Assembly (NCBI GenBank): GCA_031409955.1
Contig: JANNYF010000267.1
Coordinates: 1 to 64,000 of the forward strand
Direction of reading: 5' to 3'
Source: JAFDVL01 sp031409955
GTDB lineage: Bacteria > Acidobacteriota > Blastocatellia > RBC074
DNA length: 64,000 nucleotides
Shown: one piece after another, positions 45,549 to 54,394 of the stretch
Numbering within the stretch: the stretch's first letter is position 1
Layout of the letters: the number at the start of each line of letters is the position of its first letter
The notes under the pieces: model-generated
The model's database searches: none
The model's input: the letters and a program-made list of their open reading frames with translations, nothing else
Told to the model about the DNA's origin: nothing
Position numbers and translations under genes: made by a program

Positions 45549-45880
45549 TGGTCAAAGACCTGATGATCTGTTTTTATCCCAAGTCAAAATAGAATCCTTC
45601 CTTTTTTTGCGTATGTATCAATTGCTTGCTGTAAGCCCGTGTAAAGTGGCGCTCTTAAAGCAAAAGAATGATTGACAAATCGCCATGCTTCGCAGACAAT
45701 CCGCGCGTCTTAAATCGCAGCAGTATTGATAATAAAGAAACTGTAAATATAACAGTCTTCGAGAGATGTAATGTTGAGCCGGAACCCGAAGTTGCCCTGC
45801 CTCTTGCTCGTCTTTTCCAGTCCATCTCCTCCTTCGGGTCAAGGACTCAACCGCTCTTTTGATGTGCCAGATGAACGTTT
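45549..45880. other. 332-bp intergenic region upstream of the T6SS operon
   Basis: No gene is supported; a 64-codon frame (45668-45862) has no ribosome binding site or recognisable content. The region is AT-rich between about 45700 and 45760 and contains a good sigma70-like promoter, listed separately. No clear terminator follows the DUF1501 stop. Confidence 0.55.
45726..45756 (+). promoter_or_regulatory. Candidate T6SS promoter with overlapping palindrome
   Basis: TTGATA (45726-45731), a 16-nt spacer, and TATAAC (45748-45753) form a strong sigma70-type match about 130 nt before tssK. A palindrome ACTGT-N7-ACAGT (45740-45756) covers the -10 box, a placement typical of a repressor site. Inferred from sequence only. 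Confidence 0.45.
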
Positions 45881-47263
45881 ATGAGTCGTTACCGTAGGGT
45901 TGTGTGGAACGAAGGCATGCTTCTCACACCCCATCATTTTCAGCAATCCGACAATTATCACGAAGACCTCTTAACTTCGCGGATTGCTTCGCTCACGCCG
46001 TATGAATGGGGCCTCCTGGATTTACAAATCAATCGGGATGCGATTGCCAATGGCTTCGTCGAAATCCTGAGTTGCAGCGGTGTGCTGCCGGATGGCCTAG
46101 CGATGAGTATCCCGCAACTGGCACCCGCGCCTGATCCGCGCCCCGTCGAAGACCATTTCAATTCCTCCGCCACCAGCCTGGATGTTTATTTGGCAATCCC
46201 CTCGAAGCGAGTTGGAGCCGCGAATTTTCAGGCAAACGGTGGTGCTTCCAGTACGACCATTCGGTATTTGCAAGACTCTGGCAATGTCGTAGACGAAACG
46301 TCGGGCGAGAATGAGCAGCAGTTGGCCTTTGCGCGCGGCAATTTCAAGATTCTGTTTGCCGATGAATTGCGTGATGGGTACAGCGCGATCAAGGTCGCAC
46401 AACTGGAACGCACAGCAACCGGGCAGTTGACGTTTTCGGACAAATACGTGCCACCCGCCTTGCACGTCGGCGCTTCACCCTGGCTGGGAAATTTGTTGCG
46501 CCAATTGGTAGAATTATTAATTGCCAAGAGCCGTTCGCTCGGCGACAAAGTCAAACAAAGCAATACAGGGCAAGCCTCATTCACCGCGCACGACACTACG
46601 GTGTTCTGGATGCTGCACACGATCAATTCGGCGATTCCGACCATGACGCATTTGTTTCGCACGCGCATCGTTCACCCCGAACGACTCTATCGGGAAATGG
46701 TCGCCATCGCAGGCGGCCTGATGACGTTTGCGCCGGATCGGCATCCGAAGGACATCGTCAAATACGATCATCTGGATTTGTATGGCACGTTTCGCCAACT
46801 CGAAGCGGAAATCCGCGACCTTTTGAATCTCGGCGTGCCGGAACGTTGCGTCCCCATCAAGCTCGAAAAAGTGCGGGAATCGCTCTATGTCGGGCGCGTC
46901 AATGACGATCAATTGCTCAAAGCGGCGGAGTTTATTTTGGGCGTCGGCGCGACTGTGCCGGAAGATCGGTTGATTTCGCGCGTGCCGATTGTGTTCAAGA
47001 TTGCCGATGGCGATGGCATAGATGCCGTCATCAACAACGCGTTAATGGGCGTGACGTTGAAGCATGCGTCGCCGCCGCCGGGGCCGATTCCGTCGCGTGT
47101 TGGGATGCACTACTTTCGCTTGGATCGCAACGCGCAGGATTTAGCGTTGACCCGCTTTTGGGATCGCATCATTGGACTCAAAACGATTGCGATCTATGTG
47201 CCACACGGCGTCCCAGATGAATTCCCGGAAGCGAAACTGGAAATGTACGCAATCAAACCCTAG
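45881..47263 (+). CDS. tssK: T6SS baseplate protein TssK
   Basis: 460 residues. The N-terminus RYRRVVWNEGMLLTPHHFQQSDNYHEDLL is the family's clearest signature. The body contains the shell and helical domains (for example MTHLFRTRIVHPERLYREMVAIAGGLMTF and HPKDIVKYDHLDLYGTFRQLEAEIRDLL) and the C-terminal LKHASPPPGPIPSRVGMHYFRLDR...FWDRIIG. TssK trimers connect the TssEFG wedges of the baseplate to the TssLM membrane complex. First gene of the T6SS locus, followed by tssL after 20 nt. Confidence 0.95.
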   Translation: MSRYRRVVWNEGMLLTPHHFQQSDNYHEDLLTSRIASLTPYEWGLLDLQINRDAIANGFVEILSCSGVLPDGLAMSIPQLAPAPDPRPVEDHFNSSATSLDVYLAIPSKRVGAANFQANGGASSTTIRYLQDSGNVVDETSGENEQQLAFARGNFKILFADELRDGYSAIKVAQLERTATGQLTFSDKYVPPALHVGASPWLGNLLRQLVELLIAKSRSLGDKVKQSNTGQASFTAHDTTVFWMLHTINSAIPTMTHLFRTRIVHPERLYREMVAIAGGLMTFAPDRHPKDIVKYDHLDLYGTFRQLEAEIRDLLNLGVPERCVPIKLEKVRESLYVGRVNDDQLLKAAEFILGVGATVPEDRLISRVPIVFKIADGDGIDAVINNALMGVTLKHASPPPGPIPSRVGMHYFRLDRNAQDLALTRFWDRIIGLKTIAIYVPHGVPDEFPEAKLEMYAIKP

Positions 47264-47283
47264 CCTCGAACGTTGTAGTTTTT

Positions 47284-48003
47284 ATGTCGAGCGCAGCTAC
47301 CCAAAAACAAATGAACGCGAGCCAACAAAGTGCAGAGAAAGATTTAGTGAGCCTGGCCACGCCTGTGCTGGATTTGGTCATGCGGATTCGCGCCGGACAA
47401 ATCGTGCCGTCTACCGAAATGCGACAACTTGTGGATGGACGGCTCAAGGATTTAGACACGCGCGGCGCGCAGCTTGGCTACAAAGAAGCCCAACTGCAAA
47501 ACGTCAAATTCGCGCTCGCTGCGTTTGTTGACGAAACCGTCATGGCCGGCGGCTTCGCGGTACGCAACGAATGGGAACGCTACCCATTACAGCTTCAATA
47601 TTTTCAGGAGCAGTTTGCGGGCGTGAAGTTTTTTGACCGTTTGGAAACGATGCTCAAAAACGCTGACGCCGAAGCGGATGTCATTGAAGTGTATTACCTG
47701 TGCTTGTTGCTCGGCCTGAAAGGCAAGTATCACATTTATCTGGAAGACCAATTGCCGGGCGTTTTGCAGAATGTCGCGGATCATTTGCAGCGCGTCGGGC
47801 GTCTGAAAAACAGCATCCTGTCGCCGCATTGGAAATTGACTGATCAACCTGCTGCTCCCCAGGAAACGAAAGTCCCGGAAATGCCCGCCTGGGTGAAATT
47901 GGTGGCGGCAGCCTCATTGGGGCTGGTCGCCTTGAGTTATTTGCTGTTTCAGTTTTTACTTACGAATCAGGCGAACGGAACCAACGAGATTTTATTGAAG
48001 TAA
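47284..48003 (+). CDS. tssL: T6SS membrane protein TssL (DotU)
   Basis: 239 residues. The cytoplasmic DotU domain (about 15-185) shows LQNVKFALAAFVDETVMAG, PLQLQYFQEQFAGVKFFDRLE and EVYYLCLLLGLKGKY; a single C-terminal inner-membrane helix follows (WVKLVAAASLGLVALSYLLFQFLL, about 204-227). No OmpA/peptidoglycan-binding extension is present. TssL pairs with TssM to form the trans-envelope complex. 161 bp separate it from tssM, containing a CATTCGC...GCGAATG hairpin near 48060. Confidence 0.93.
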   Translation: MSSAATQKQMNASQQSAEKDLVSLATPVLDLVMRIRAGQIVPSTEMRQLVDGRLKDLDTRGAQLGYKEAQLQNVKFALAAFVDETVMAGGFAVRNEWERYPLQLQYFQEQFAGVKFFDRLETMLKNADAEADVIEVYYLCLLLGLKGKYHIYLEDQLPGVLQNVADHLQRVGRLKNSILSPHWKLTDQPAAPQETKVPEMPAWVKLVAAASLGLVALSYLLFQFLLTNQANGTNEILLK

Positions 48004-48164
48004 ATTGCTGCAAACGTTTCCAGCAATTTCATCAGCCCCTCTCCCCTTTGACTGCCCCCGCATTCGCTGGCAGGCGAATGAATTGATTTTTCTACAGCGC
48101 TTTTCGTGGACGCGCTGTCAATTGTGCCTCACCCAGCACGCCCCCAACTGGATAGGAACTTACG

Positions 48165-51100
48165 ATGCCTGCACTTAGTCTGAAAAAGCTGATTCTCTTC
48201 TGCGCCCTCATTACCCTGACCGGCATAGCCCTGTTGATGGTGCTGTTGCTGAGCGATGAAATTGGGATCACCCAAATCATTCTGATCGCCTTGATTTTGC
48301 TGTGCTGGCCGGTTGGAATTCTCATCAATTACCTGCTCAAAAATCGTGCTGCCAAAGCTGCTGCCGCGCCGAGTGATGCCGCGCCCAAAGCGAGCGGTGC
48401 GCAGACGCCGACGCGCGAATATGAAGAGCTATCGCGTAGTGCGGAAGAGGCGGCGCAGTTTTTACGCAGCAGCAATTTGGGCAATCGGGAAGTGAGTGAT
48501 GCGCTCTATGGTTTGCCCTGGTTTGTGCTGGCCGGGCCGCCGAGCAGTGGCAAAACTTCGCTCGCCCTCTCGGCTGGTTTGAGCTTCAATGCCTTGTCGA
48601 GTCAACGTCGCTCGGATCAAAACTTAGTGAAGGCGACGCGCGATTGCGAATGGCGCGTTTCAGATAATGGCGTGTTGATTGACACCGCCGGACGCTATTT
48701 GACCGAAGGCCCGGATCGAGACGAGTGGTTAGGCCTGATCGAAACGCTCAAGAAAACGCGCAAGAATCGCGCGCTGGATGGCTTTGTTCTGACCGTCAAT
48801 GCCGCCAATATTTTCAATGCCAAAGAACCCGAAATCGAACAGCAAGCGCAAGTGCTGCGGGCGCGGATAGACGAAGTCATCAAAAGCACGGGCGTTCGCT
48901 TTCCCGTCTATTTGGTTTTCACGCACGCCGACGCGATACCGGGCTTTGCGGAATTCTTTGCTGCCTTGCCACCGAATGAACGCGCGCAGGTGTGGGGCGC
49001 AACGATTCCGCTCGAACAATCCCAAAACGCGCACGCGCTGTTTGACGTCGAATTCGATTACCTGCTGGATTCGTTAATGAAGCGGCGCTTGATGCGGTTG
49101 GGCAGCGCGACGACGCCCGCTGAGCAATATGGCACGTTCAGTTTTCCGCTGCGATTTGCAGAGACGCGGCGCAAGTTGGGATTGTTCACGCTCGCGCTGT
49201 TTCGTCCGAATCCATTCAGCGAATTGCCGTTGCTGCGCGGGTTTTATTTCACCAGCAATCCGCTGGGGCAAGACGGGCGCATCAACAACACGGGCGTCTA
49301 CACCGAAGACCTCTTCAAACAAGTCATCTTCCGCGACAAAGACATCGCCGCTTCCTTCCAATCGCAAAAAGCTGCGCCGAACAAATTGGCTAAAGTGAAG
49401 CTCGGCATCGGCGCGTTGGCGGCGGCGTGTTTGCTGTGGGTCGGTGGCTCAGCGGTTTCGTTTTTCAATAACTATAGCTTGCTCTCAGAAGGGCAGGATC
49501 ACGCCAAACGAGTGCTGGATCATTACGAAGCGGGGCGCGGCAAGGACAAGGTCGAGACCACTGCGAACGAATTGGAAAACCTCGACAAATTGCGCGTGAC
49601 GTTGCAAAAAATTGATGACAATGACCGCAGCTTCTTCGGCTCGCTGGCCTATCGCTTTGGCCTCTATTCCGGCGGCAAAGTTCGCACGCGGACACGGCAG
49701 GTTTATTTTGACTTTGTCTCGCAGCGGTTCCTGTTGCCAGCGATGACCGCGCTCGAAAATGATTTGGCAAACGTCACTCCGGCGGGCGAGGGCGAAAAGC
49801 TTGAAGCGATGCAGGACGATTATTATTACAAGCTGCAAGCCTACCTGATGCCCGAAAAACAGGAGCGCATTGATCCGAAATTTTTAGAAGAAAAGCTCAG
49901 TCAATATTGGAAAGAAAAACCGTCGGAGCGCGGCAGAATCGAGTCGCTCGCGTTTTATTCGGAGCAGGCGGCGTTGAGCGAGGATGACGACGAAACGGTT
50001 CCGCGTCCGATGGCAAACCTTGAGAAAATCCAGAGCGCACGAGGCAAGCTCAAGAGCTATTCGCCGACCAAGCGCGTTTACAACGAAGTGATGCGCAAGA
50101 TCAATAAACTCGGACTGGCGGTAGACCTTGCCAAAGTTTTGGAAGGCCAAGAGGGAACTGAGTTATTGGAAGAATCCGACCCGCATCCCGTGCCATACGC
50201 GTTCACGAAACAGGCATATTATAAGCACGTCACAGGCGATGCGATGGCCTCGGTCAAAGAGGATTTGAGTGGCAAAGACGATTGGGTGATGGGCGAGAAG
50301 TCCGCTGCGCAAGGCGTTAATGTCGAGCAATTGCGCGACCGCTATTCGACCGAATATGCCGCGCATTGGCAGAAGTTTCTGAACGCCATTCGCGTGCGAT
50401 CCTTCAAGGACAAGAACGCTGCGATTGACGCGCTCGGCACGTTGGCGCAGGAGAATTCCCCGCTCAAAAAAGTGGTCGCGTATGTCGCCAGCGAGACCAA
50501 GCTTTCGGAACCGCCACAAGATAGCGGCGCTCTGGCGTGGCTTAAAGGTTTGTTGCAGAGCAAGGCCGGCATCACTGATCCGAAGATCGAGTCTTCGTTT
50601 GCGCCATTGCACAAATTCGTTGCCGGCGACCAGCCGCCGGTTTTGCGCTACTTGAGCAAACTTGCCGAAGTGCGCGAACAATTACGTTCCGCGCCCGGCA
50701 CAAGCTGGGACGAACTGGCGAAAATTCCCAATGAAAACAAGGCTTGGAATAAGCCTGCGAATGAAGTCAGCGACATGGTCAAGCAGATGGAAATGACGCC
50801 AGGCAGCAAATCTGCCGGAGAGTTTTTAGCGCGTCCGTTGGCGAACATTGGTGCAGGTCAAAAAGCTGGCGAAGCGAAAAACCTCGAAGAAGCGTGGCGC
50901 AATTTGGTGGCGAGTGCGCGCAAGCTCGAAAGCCGCTATCCCTTCAGCAACAGTCCGACAGATGTGCAACTGAATGAATTCGTGCAGCTCTTCAATCCGG
51001 CGGATGGCGAAGTCACGAAGCTCTTCAAAAACTTCTTGAGTGATAAAGTCGAAGGCGAGCCGGGGCAATTGAAGTCGAAGAATCCGGCAGAATTTTCCGA

Positions 51101-51545
51101 TGGTGCAGTTGGCTATTTGAATCAAGCCTTCAAACTGCAACAAGCCTTTTTCCCCAGCGGACAACAACCCAAGATCAATTATTCGTTGTCGGTGAAACCG
51201 CCGCCGAATAAGAAAGTTGAAGTGAAAGCCGATGGCATAACGGTCACGGCGGACGGTTCGGTTTCCAACGGGAGCTTGTCGTGGCCGCAGGCGAGCGGCG
51301 AAAATGGAATCAAGGTGATGGTGTCGAGCAAAGACGCCGCAGTAGCAGTCGGACAAACCGCTGCACCTGCTCAAACCGCCACAGAAGCCGCGAATCATCC
51401 CGGTTTGTGGGGCGTGTTTCGGATGACTGCCGGGAACAAATATCAATTCACGTGGGGCGATGTCAGCGCGACGTTGCAACCACCCGCGAACAATCCGTTC
51501 GCGTTGAATTTCACGGCGCTGCGTGCGCCGGAGAGTTTTAAGTAA
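48165..51545 (+). CDS. tssM: T6SS membrane protein TssM (IcmF)
   Basis: 1126 residues. Two N-terminal membrane helices (about 10-55) are followed by a cytoplasmic GTPase-like domain with Walker A GPPSSGKT (124-131) and LIDTAGRYLTEG (Walker B region). A third helix lies near residue 410 (GALAAACLLWVGGSAVSFF), then a large periplasmic part rich in helices with a C-terminal beta domain (FRMTAGNKYQFTWGDVSATLQPP). The intact Walker A suggests nucleotide binding, which varies among TssM proteins. It spans the inner membrane and would reach TssJ, which is not encoded here. Confidence 0.95.
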   Translation: MPALSLKKLILFCALITLTGIALLMVLLLSDEIGITQIILIALILLCWPVGILINYLLKNRAAKAAAAPSDAAPKASGAQTPTREYEELSRSAEEAAQFLRSSNLGNREVSDALYGLPWFVLAGPPSSGKTSLALSAGLSFNALSSQRRSDQNLVKATRDCEWRVSDNGVLIDTAGRYLTEGPDRDEWLGLIETLKKTRKNRALDGFVLTVNAANIFNAKEPEIEQQAQVLRARIDEVIKSTGVRFPVYLVFTHADAIPGFAEFFAALPPNERAQVWGATIPLEQSQNAHALFDVEFDYLLDSLMKRRLMRLGSATTPAEQYGTFSFPLRFAETRRKLGLFTLALFRPNPFSELPLLRGFYFTSNPLGQDGRINNTGVYTEDLFKQVIFRDKDIAASFQSQKAAPNKLAKVKLGIGALAAACLLWVGGSAVSFFNNYSLLSEGQDHAKRVLDHYEAGRGKDKVETTANELENLDKLRVTLQKIDDNDRSFFGSLAYRFGLYSGGKVRTRTRQVYFDFVSQRFLLPAMTALENDLANVTPAGEGEKLEAMQDDYYYKLQAYLMPEKQERIDPKFLEEKLSQYWKEKPSERGRIESLAFYSEQAALSEDDDETVPRPMANLEKIQSARGKLKSYSPTKRVYNEVMRKINKLGLAVDLAKVLEGQEGTELLEESDPHPVPYAFTKQAYYKHVTGDAMASVKEDLSGKDDWVMGEKSAAQGVNVEQLRDRYSTEYAAHWQKFLNAIRVRSFKDKNAAIDALGTLAQENSPLKKVVAYVASETKLSEPPQDSGALAWLKGLLQSKAGITDPKIESSFAPLHKFVAGDQPPVLRYLSKLAEVREQLRSAPGTSWDELAKIPNENKAWNKPANEVSDMVKQMEMTPGSKSAGEFLARPLANIGAGQKAGEAKNLEEAWRNLVASARKLESRYPFSNSPTDVQLNEFVQLFNPADGEVTKLFKNFLSDKVEGEPGQLKSKNPAEFSDGAVGYLNQAFKLQQAFFPSGQQPKINYSLSVKPPPNKKVEVKADGITVTADGSVSNGSLSWPQASGENGIKVMVSSKDAAVAVGQTAAPAQTATEAANHPGLWGVFRMTAGNKYQFTWGDVSATLQPPANNPFALNFTALRAPESFK

Positions 51546-51656
51546 CGACATGGATTTGTGCCTTTGACCAGAGATGAATGTGGAACTGAAAAATTATTTT
51601 TCACCCCTGCCACTTTTCGGGAAAAAGAATCGCTTTTCTAGGTAAGAGCAAACAAT

Positions 51657-52499
51657 ATGGCAACAGCAAAAGAACTTTTCCAACAAGGCGAACTCACCGC
51701 CGCTATCGCGCAGCTTATTAGCGAAGTCAAAGCACGTCCGACTGACACGTCTGCTCGCATCTTTCTCTTCGAATTGCTCTGCTTTACTGGCGAGTGGGAT
51801 CGCGCCGAACGGCAACTGGATGTGATTGCGACCCAGGGCGCGCAAACAGAGTTGGGCGTGATGGCCTATCGCAATTGCCTGAAAGCCGAACGCGAGCGCC
51901 GCAAGCTCTGGGCCGAAGGTGCGCAGCCGCATTTTTTAGCCGACCCGCCCGAATACATTGATTTGCATTTGGCGGCAATCAACCAGGTGCGCGCAGGCAA
52001 CCTGGCGGAAGCGCGAGCGTTGCTGGATCAAGCCGAAGAACAACGCGCGGCCTTGCCTGGCAATGCGGATGAGGTGGAATTTTATGACCTGCGCGATGCC
52101 GATGATTTCGTTGCGCCTGTGCTGGAAGTCGTTGTCAAAGATCAATACGCGTGGATTCCGTTGGCGCAAATTCGCCGCTTGCAAATCGGCAAGCCGGAAC
52201 AGTTGCGGGATTTGTTGTTCACGCCTGTCCGTGTCGAATTGATTGATGGCACGCAAGGCCAATTCTTTTTGTTGGCGCTCTATGCGGGTTCGACTGACGC
52301 GGCGAATGAGCAAGCGAAGCTGGGACGTGCGACCGAATGGCAAGCGCTGAGCGATGATTTAGCGCGCGGCGTTGGCGCACGAATGTGGTTGGTCGGCGAT
52401 GATGACAAGTTAGTATTCGATATTGAGTCAGTGGAATTTCAGGCTGCGGATGACAGCGAAGACGATACGGAAACAAACGAAGAATCAACGGAGGCTTGA
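51657..52499 (+). CDS. tagJ: T6SS accessory protein TagJ (ImpE)
   Basis: 280 residues. The ImpE hallmarks are present: KELFQQGELTAAIAQLISEVKARPTDTSARIFLFELLCFTGEWDRAERQLDVI with TPR-like helices, and a beta-rich C-terminal part beginning FVAPVLEVVVKDQYAWIPLAQIRRL. An acidic tail (DDSEDDTETNEESTEA) ends the protein. In studied systems TagJ binds the N-terminus of TssB and ClpV, linking to sheath recycling. Its stop overlaps the tssA start (TGATG). Confidence 0.92.
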   Translation: MATAKELFQQGELTAAIAQLISEVKARPTDTSARIFLFELLCFTGEWDRAERQLDVIATQGAQTELGVMAYRNCLKAERERRKLWAEGAQPHFLADPPEYIDLHLAAINQVRAGNLAEARALLDQAEEQRAALPGNADEVEFYDLRDADDFVAPVLEVVVKDQYAWIPLAQIRRLQIGKPEQLRDLLFTPVRVELIDGTQGQFFLLALYAGSTDAANEQAKLGRATEWQALSDDLARGVGARMWLVGDDDKLVFDIESVEFQAADDSEDDTETNEESTEA

Positions 52500-53647
52500 T
52501 GGCTGACACGAATTCTGTGATTGATCTGGAAGCATTGTTGACGCCGATAGCTGGCGAAAATCCGGCGGGCGAATCGCTGCGCTACGAAGGCACGTTCGAT
52601 CAAATCAAAGAAGCGCGCCGCGAAGACGAAGTGCTGGCGCAGGGCGATTGGTCGCGCGATTTGAAAGTCGCAGATTGGCCGAAAGTCATCAAACTGGCGA
52701 CGGCTGCGTTGCTGACGAAGACGAAGGATTTGCAGATCGCAGCGTGGCTGACGGAAGGCATCGTCAAGCACGAGAAAAACGACCGTTGGGTGGCGTTGCG
52801 TGATGGCCTGCAATTGCTGCGCGGCTTGCACGAAAACTTTTGGGACAACGCCTATCCCGAAATTGATCCCGAAGATGATGAAGGCCCATTGGCAGCGCGC
52901 GCGAACGTGCTGGCGGCGTTTGATGCGCGGATTGGCGTCCTTATCAAAGAGTTGCCGTTGACGGCGGGGCAGAAATATTCGTACCTGCAATATCTTGAAT
53001 CCAAGCAATTCGATATTCCCGAAAACATCGAAGCGTTGGAATACGAACAGCAGGAAAAATTCAAGGCGCTCAGGACGCAAGCCGAAGCGGAAAAGAAAGT
53101 CACCGGCGAAGAATGGCGCAAAGCCAAAGCTGCTACAACGCGTGATTTTATCGAAGCCCGCGCCGAACTCATCAACGAATGCTGGGACGCATTCAAAGCG
53201 CTTGATGCCGAGATGGATGCGAAGTTTGCGCGCGAAACGCCGGGCTTGGGCGAACTCAAACGGTCGCTGGACGAGATTCGCACGACCGTGGATTTGCTGG
53301 TCAAAGAGAAACAGAAAGCCGAACCGCGCGACGATGAAGGCGGGGGGGAAGATGGAGGCGAAGAAGGTGAAACGGGCGCAGCCAGCGCAGGCGGTGGCGG
53401 GTTTGCTGTTTCCGGCGGCTCAGTTCGTTCGCGGCAGGAAGCGCTCAAACGCTTGGCGGAAATCGCCGCATTTTTCAGAGCCACTGAACCGCACAGTCCC
53501 GTTTCGTATGCCGTCCAACGCGCCGTCAAATGGGGCAACATGCCACTGGAAGAATGGTTGGCAGATGTGCTGAAAGATGGCACAGCGCTGGACTCTGTGC
53601 GCGAAGTTTTAGGATTCAATACCGGTAGCAGTAGTAATGAAGGGTAG
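52499..53647 (+). CDS. tssA: T6SS cap/baseplate protein TssA (ImpA)
   Basis: 382 residues from the ATG at 52499, which shares one nucleotide with the tagJ stop (a TTG immediately before is possible). ImpA_N domain: LLTPIAGENPAGESLRYEGTFDQIKEARREDE, WPKVIKLATAALLTKTKDLQIAAWLTEG. A charged helical middle (about 170-270) leads to a Gly-rich hinge and a C-terminal VRSRQEALKRLAEIAAFFRATEPHSPVSYAVQRAVKWGNMPLEEWL. TssA primes assembly and caps the growing sheath. Confidence 0.93.
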   Translation: MADTNSVIDLEALLTPIAGENPAGESLRYEGTFDQIKEARREDEVLAQGDWSRDLKVADWPKVIKLATAALLTKTKDLQIAAWLTEGIVKHEKNDRWVALRDGLQLLRGLHENFWDNAYPEIDPEDDEGPLAARANVLAAFDARIGVLIKELPLTAGQKYSYLQYLESKQFDIPENIEALEYEQQEKFKALRTQAEAEKKVTGEEWRKAKAATTRDFIEARAELINECWDAFKALDAEMDAKFARETPGLGELKRSLDEIRTTVDLLVKEKQKAEPRDDEGGGEDGGEEGETGAASAGGGGFAVSGGSVRSRQEALKRLAEIAAFFRATEPHSPVSYAVQRAVKWGNMPLEEWLADVLKDGTALDSVREVLGFNTGSSSNEG

Positions 53648-53770
53648 TTTCTAAATCGTCGGTGTGGTGCGCCTCCTACGGGCAGCCCTGATAAGCTTGC
53701 AGGATGGCGGATAAAACGCTAACTCTGCTCGCAGGATGCGCATCACACCCATTTTTCTAGGAGAATCGTT

Positions 53771-54283
53771 ATGCCAAAAAGAGAAAGTGTCCAACAGAAA
53801 ATCAGTCGAATTCGTCCACCACGTGTTCACATCAGTTATGAAGTCGAAACGGGCGGGGCTATCGAAATGAAAGAGCTTCCGTTTGTGATCGGTGTGCTGG
53901 GCGATTTTTCCGGTAAGCCTGTAGACCCGCTGCCGCGTGTGCGGGATCGCAAGTTCGTCGAAATTGATCGCGACAGTTTCGACAATGTTCTGGCGGGTAT
54001 GAAACCGCGCTTGCAAATGGGCGTCGAAAACAAACTCAACAATGACGGGGGCAAGATCGCCGTCGAGTTGAATTTCCGCAGCATCGAAGATTTCGAGCCG
54101 GATCAAGTCGTGCAGCAAGTCGAGCCGCTGCGTCGTCTGGTTGAAGCGCGTCGCAATCTGTCCGATCTGTTAGCCAAGATGGACGGCAACGACAAGCTTG
54201 GTGAACTGTTGGAAGATGTGCTGAACAATGCCGATGCGCAGAAACAGCTTGGCGATGCGTTGGGCGTCAAGAAGGAAGATTAG
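53771..54283 (+). CDS. tssB: T6SS sheath small subunit TssB (VipA)
   Basis: 170 residues. Family motifs: SVQQKISRIRPPRVHISYEVETGGAIEMKELPFVIGVLGDFSG, RKFVEIDRDSFDNVLAGMKP, and the C-terminal helix LVEARRNLSDLLAKMDGNDKLGELLEDVL. TssB and TssC form the contractile sheath. The N-terminus is the site that TagJ/ClpV recognise in other systems. A perfect inverted repeat lies between this gene and tssC. Confidence 0.96.
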   Translation: MPKRESVQQKISRIRPPRVHISYEVETGGAIEMKELPFVIGVLGDFSGKPVDPLPRVRDRKFVEIDRDSFDNVLAGMKPRLQMGVENKLNNDGGKIAVELNFRSIEDFEPDQVVQQVEPLRRLVEARRNLSDLLAKMDGNDKLGELLEDVLNNADAQKQLGDALGVKKED

Positions 54284-54289
54284 CCGAGA

Positions 54290-54379
54290 AGCTGTTAGCT
54301 ATTAGCTATTAGCTAACAGCCAAGACAGCTAACTGAAAACAGATAATGGCTGACAGCTAATAGCTAATAGCTAACAGCT
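54290..54379. repeat. Perfect 25-nt inverted repeat between tssB and tssC
   Basis: Left arm 54290-54314 and right arm 54355-54379 are exact reverse complements, built from repeated AGCTATT/AATAGCT words around a 40-nt loop. Each arm with its flank can also fold alone (GCTGTTAGCT...AGCTAACAGC). The right arm ends 2-3 nt before the AAGGAG of tssC, so folding could hide or position the ribosome binding site. No T-tract follows. Confidence 0.9.
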
Positions 54380-54394
54380 AAAAGGAGAGAATCC

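Noticed and set aside
45668..45862. 64-codon open frame upstream of tssK
   Set aside because: It overlaps the candidate promoter region, has no ribosome binding site, and no similarity is recognised.
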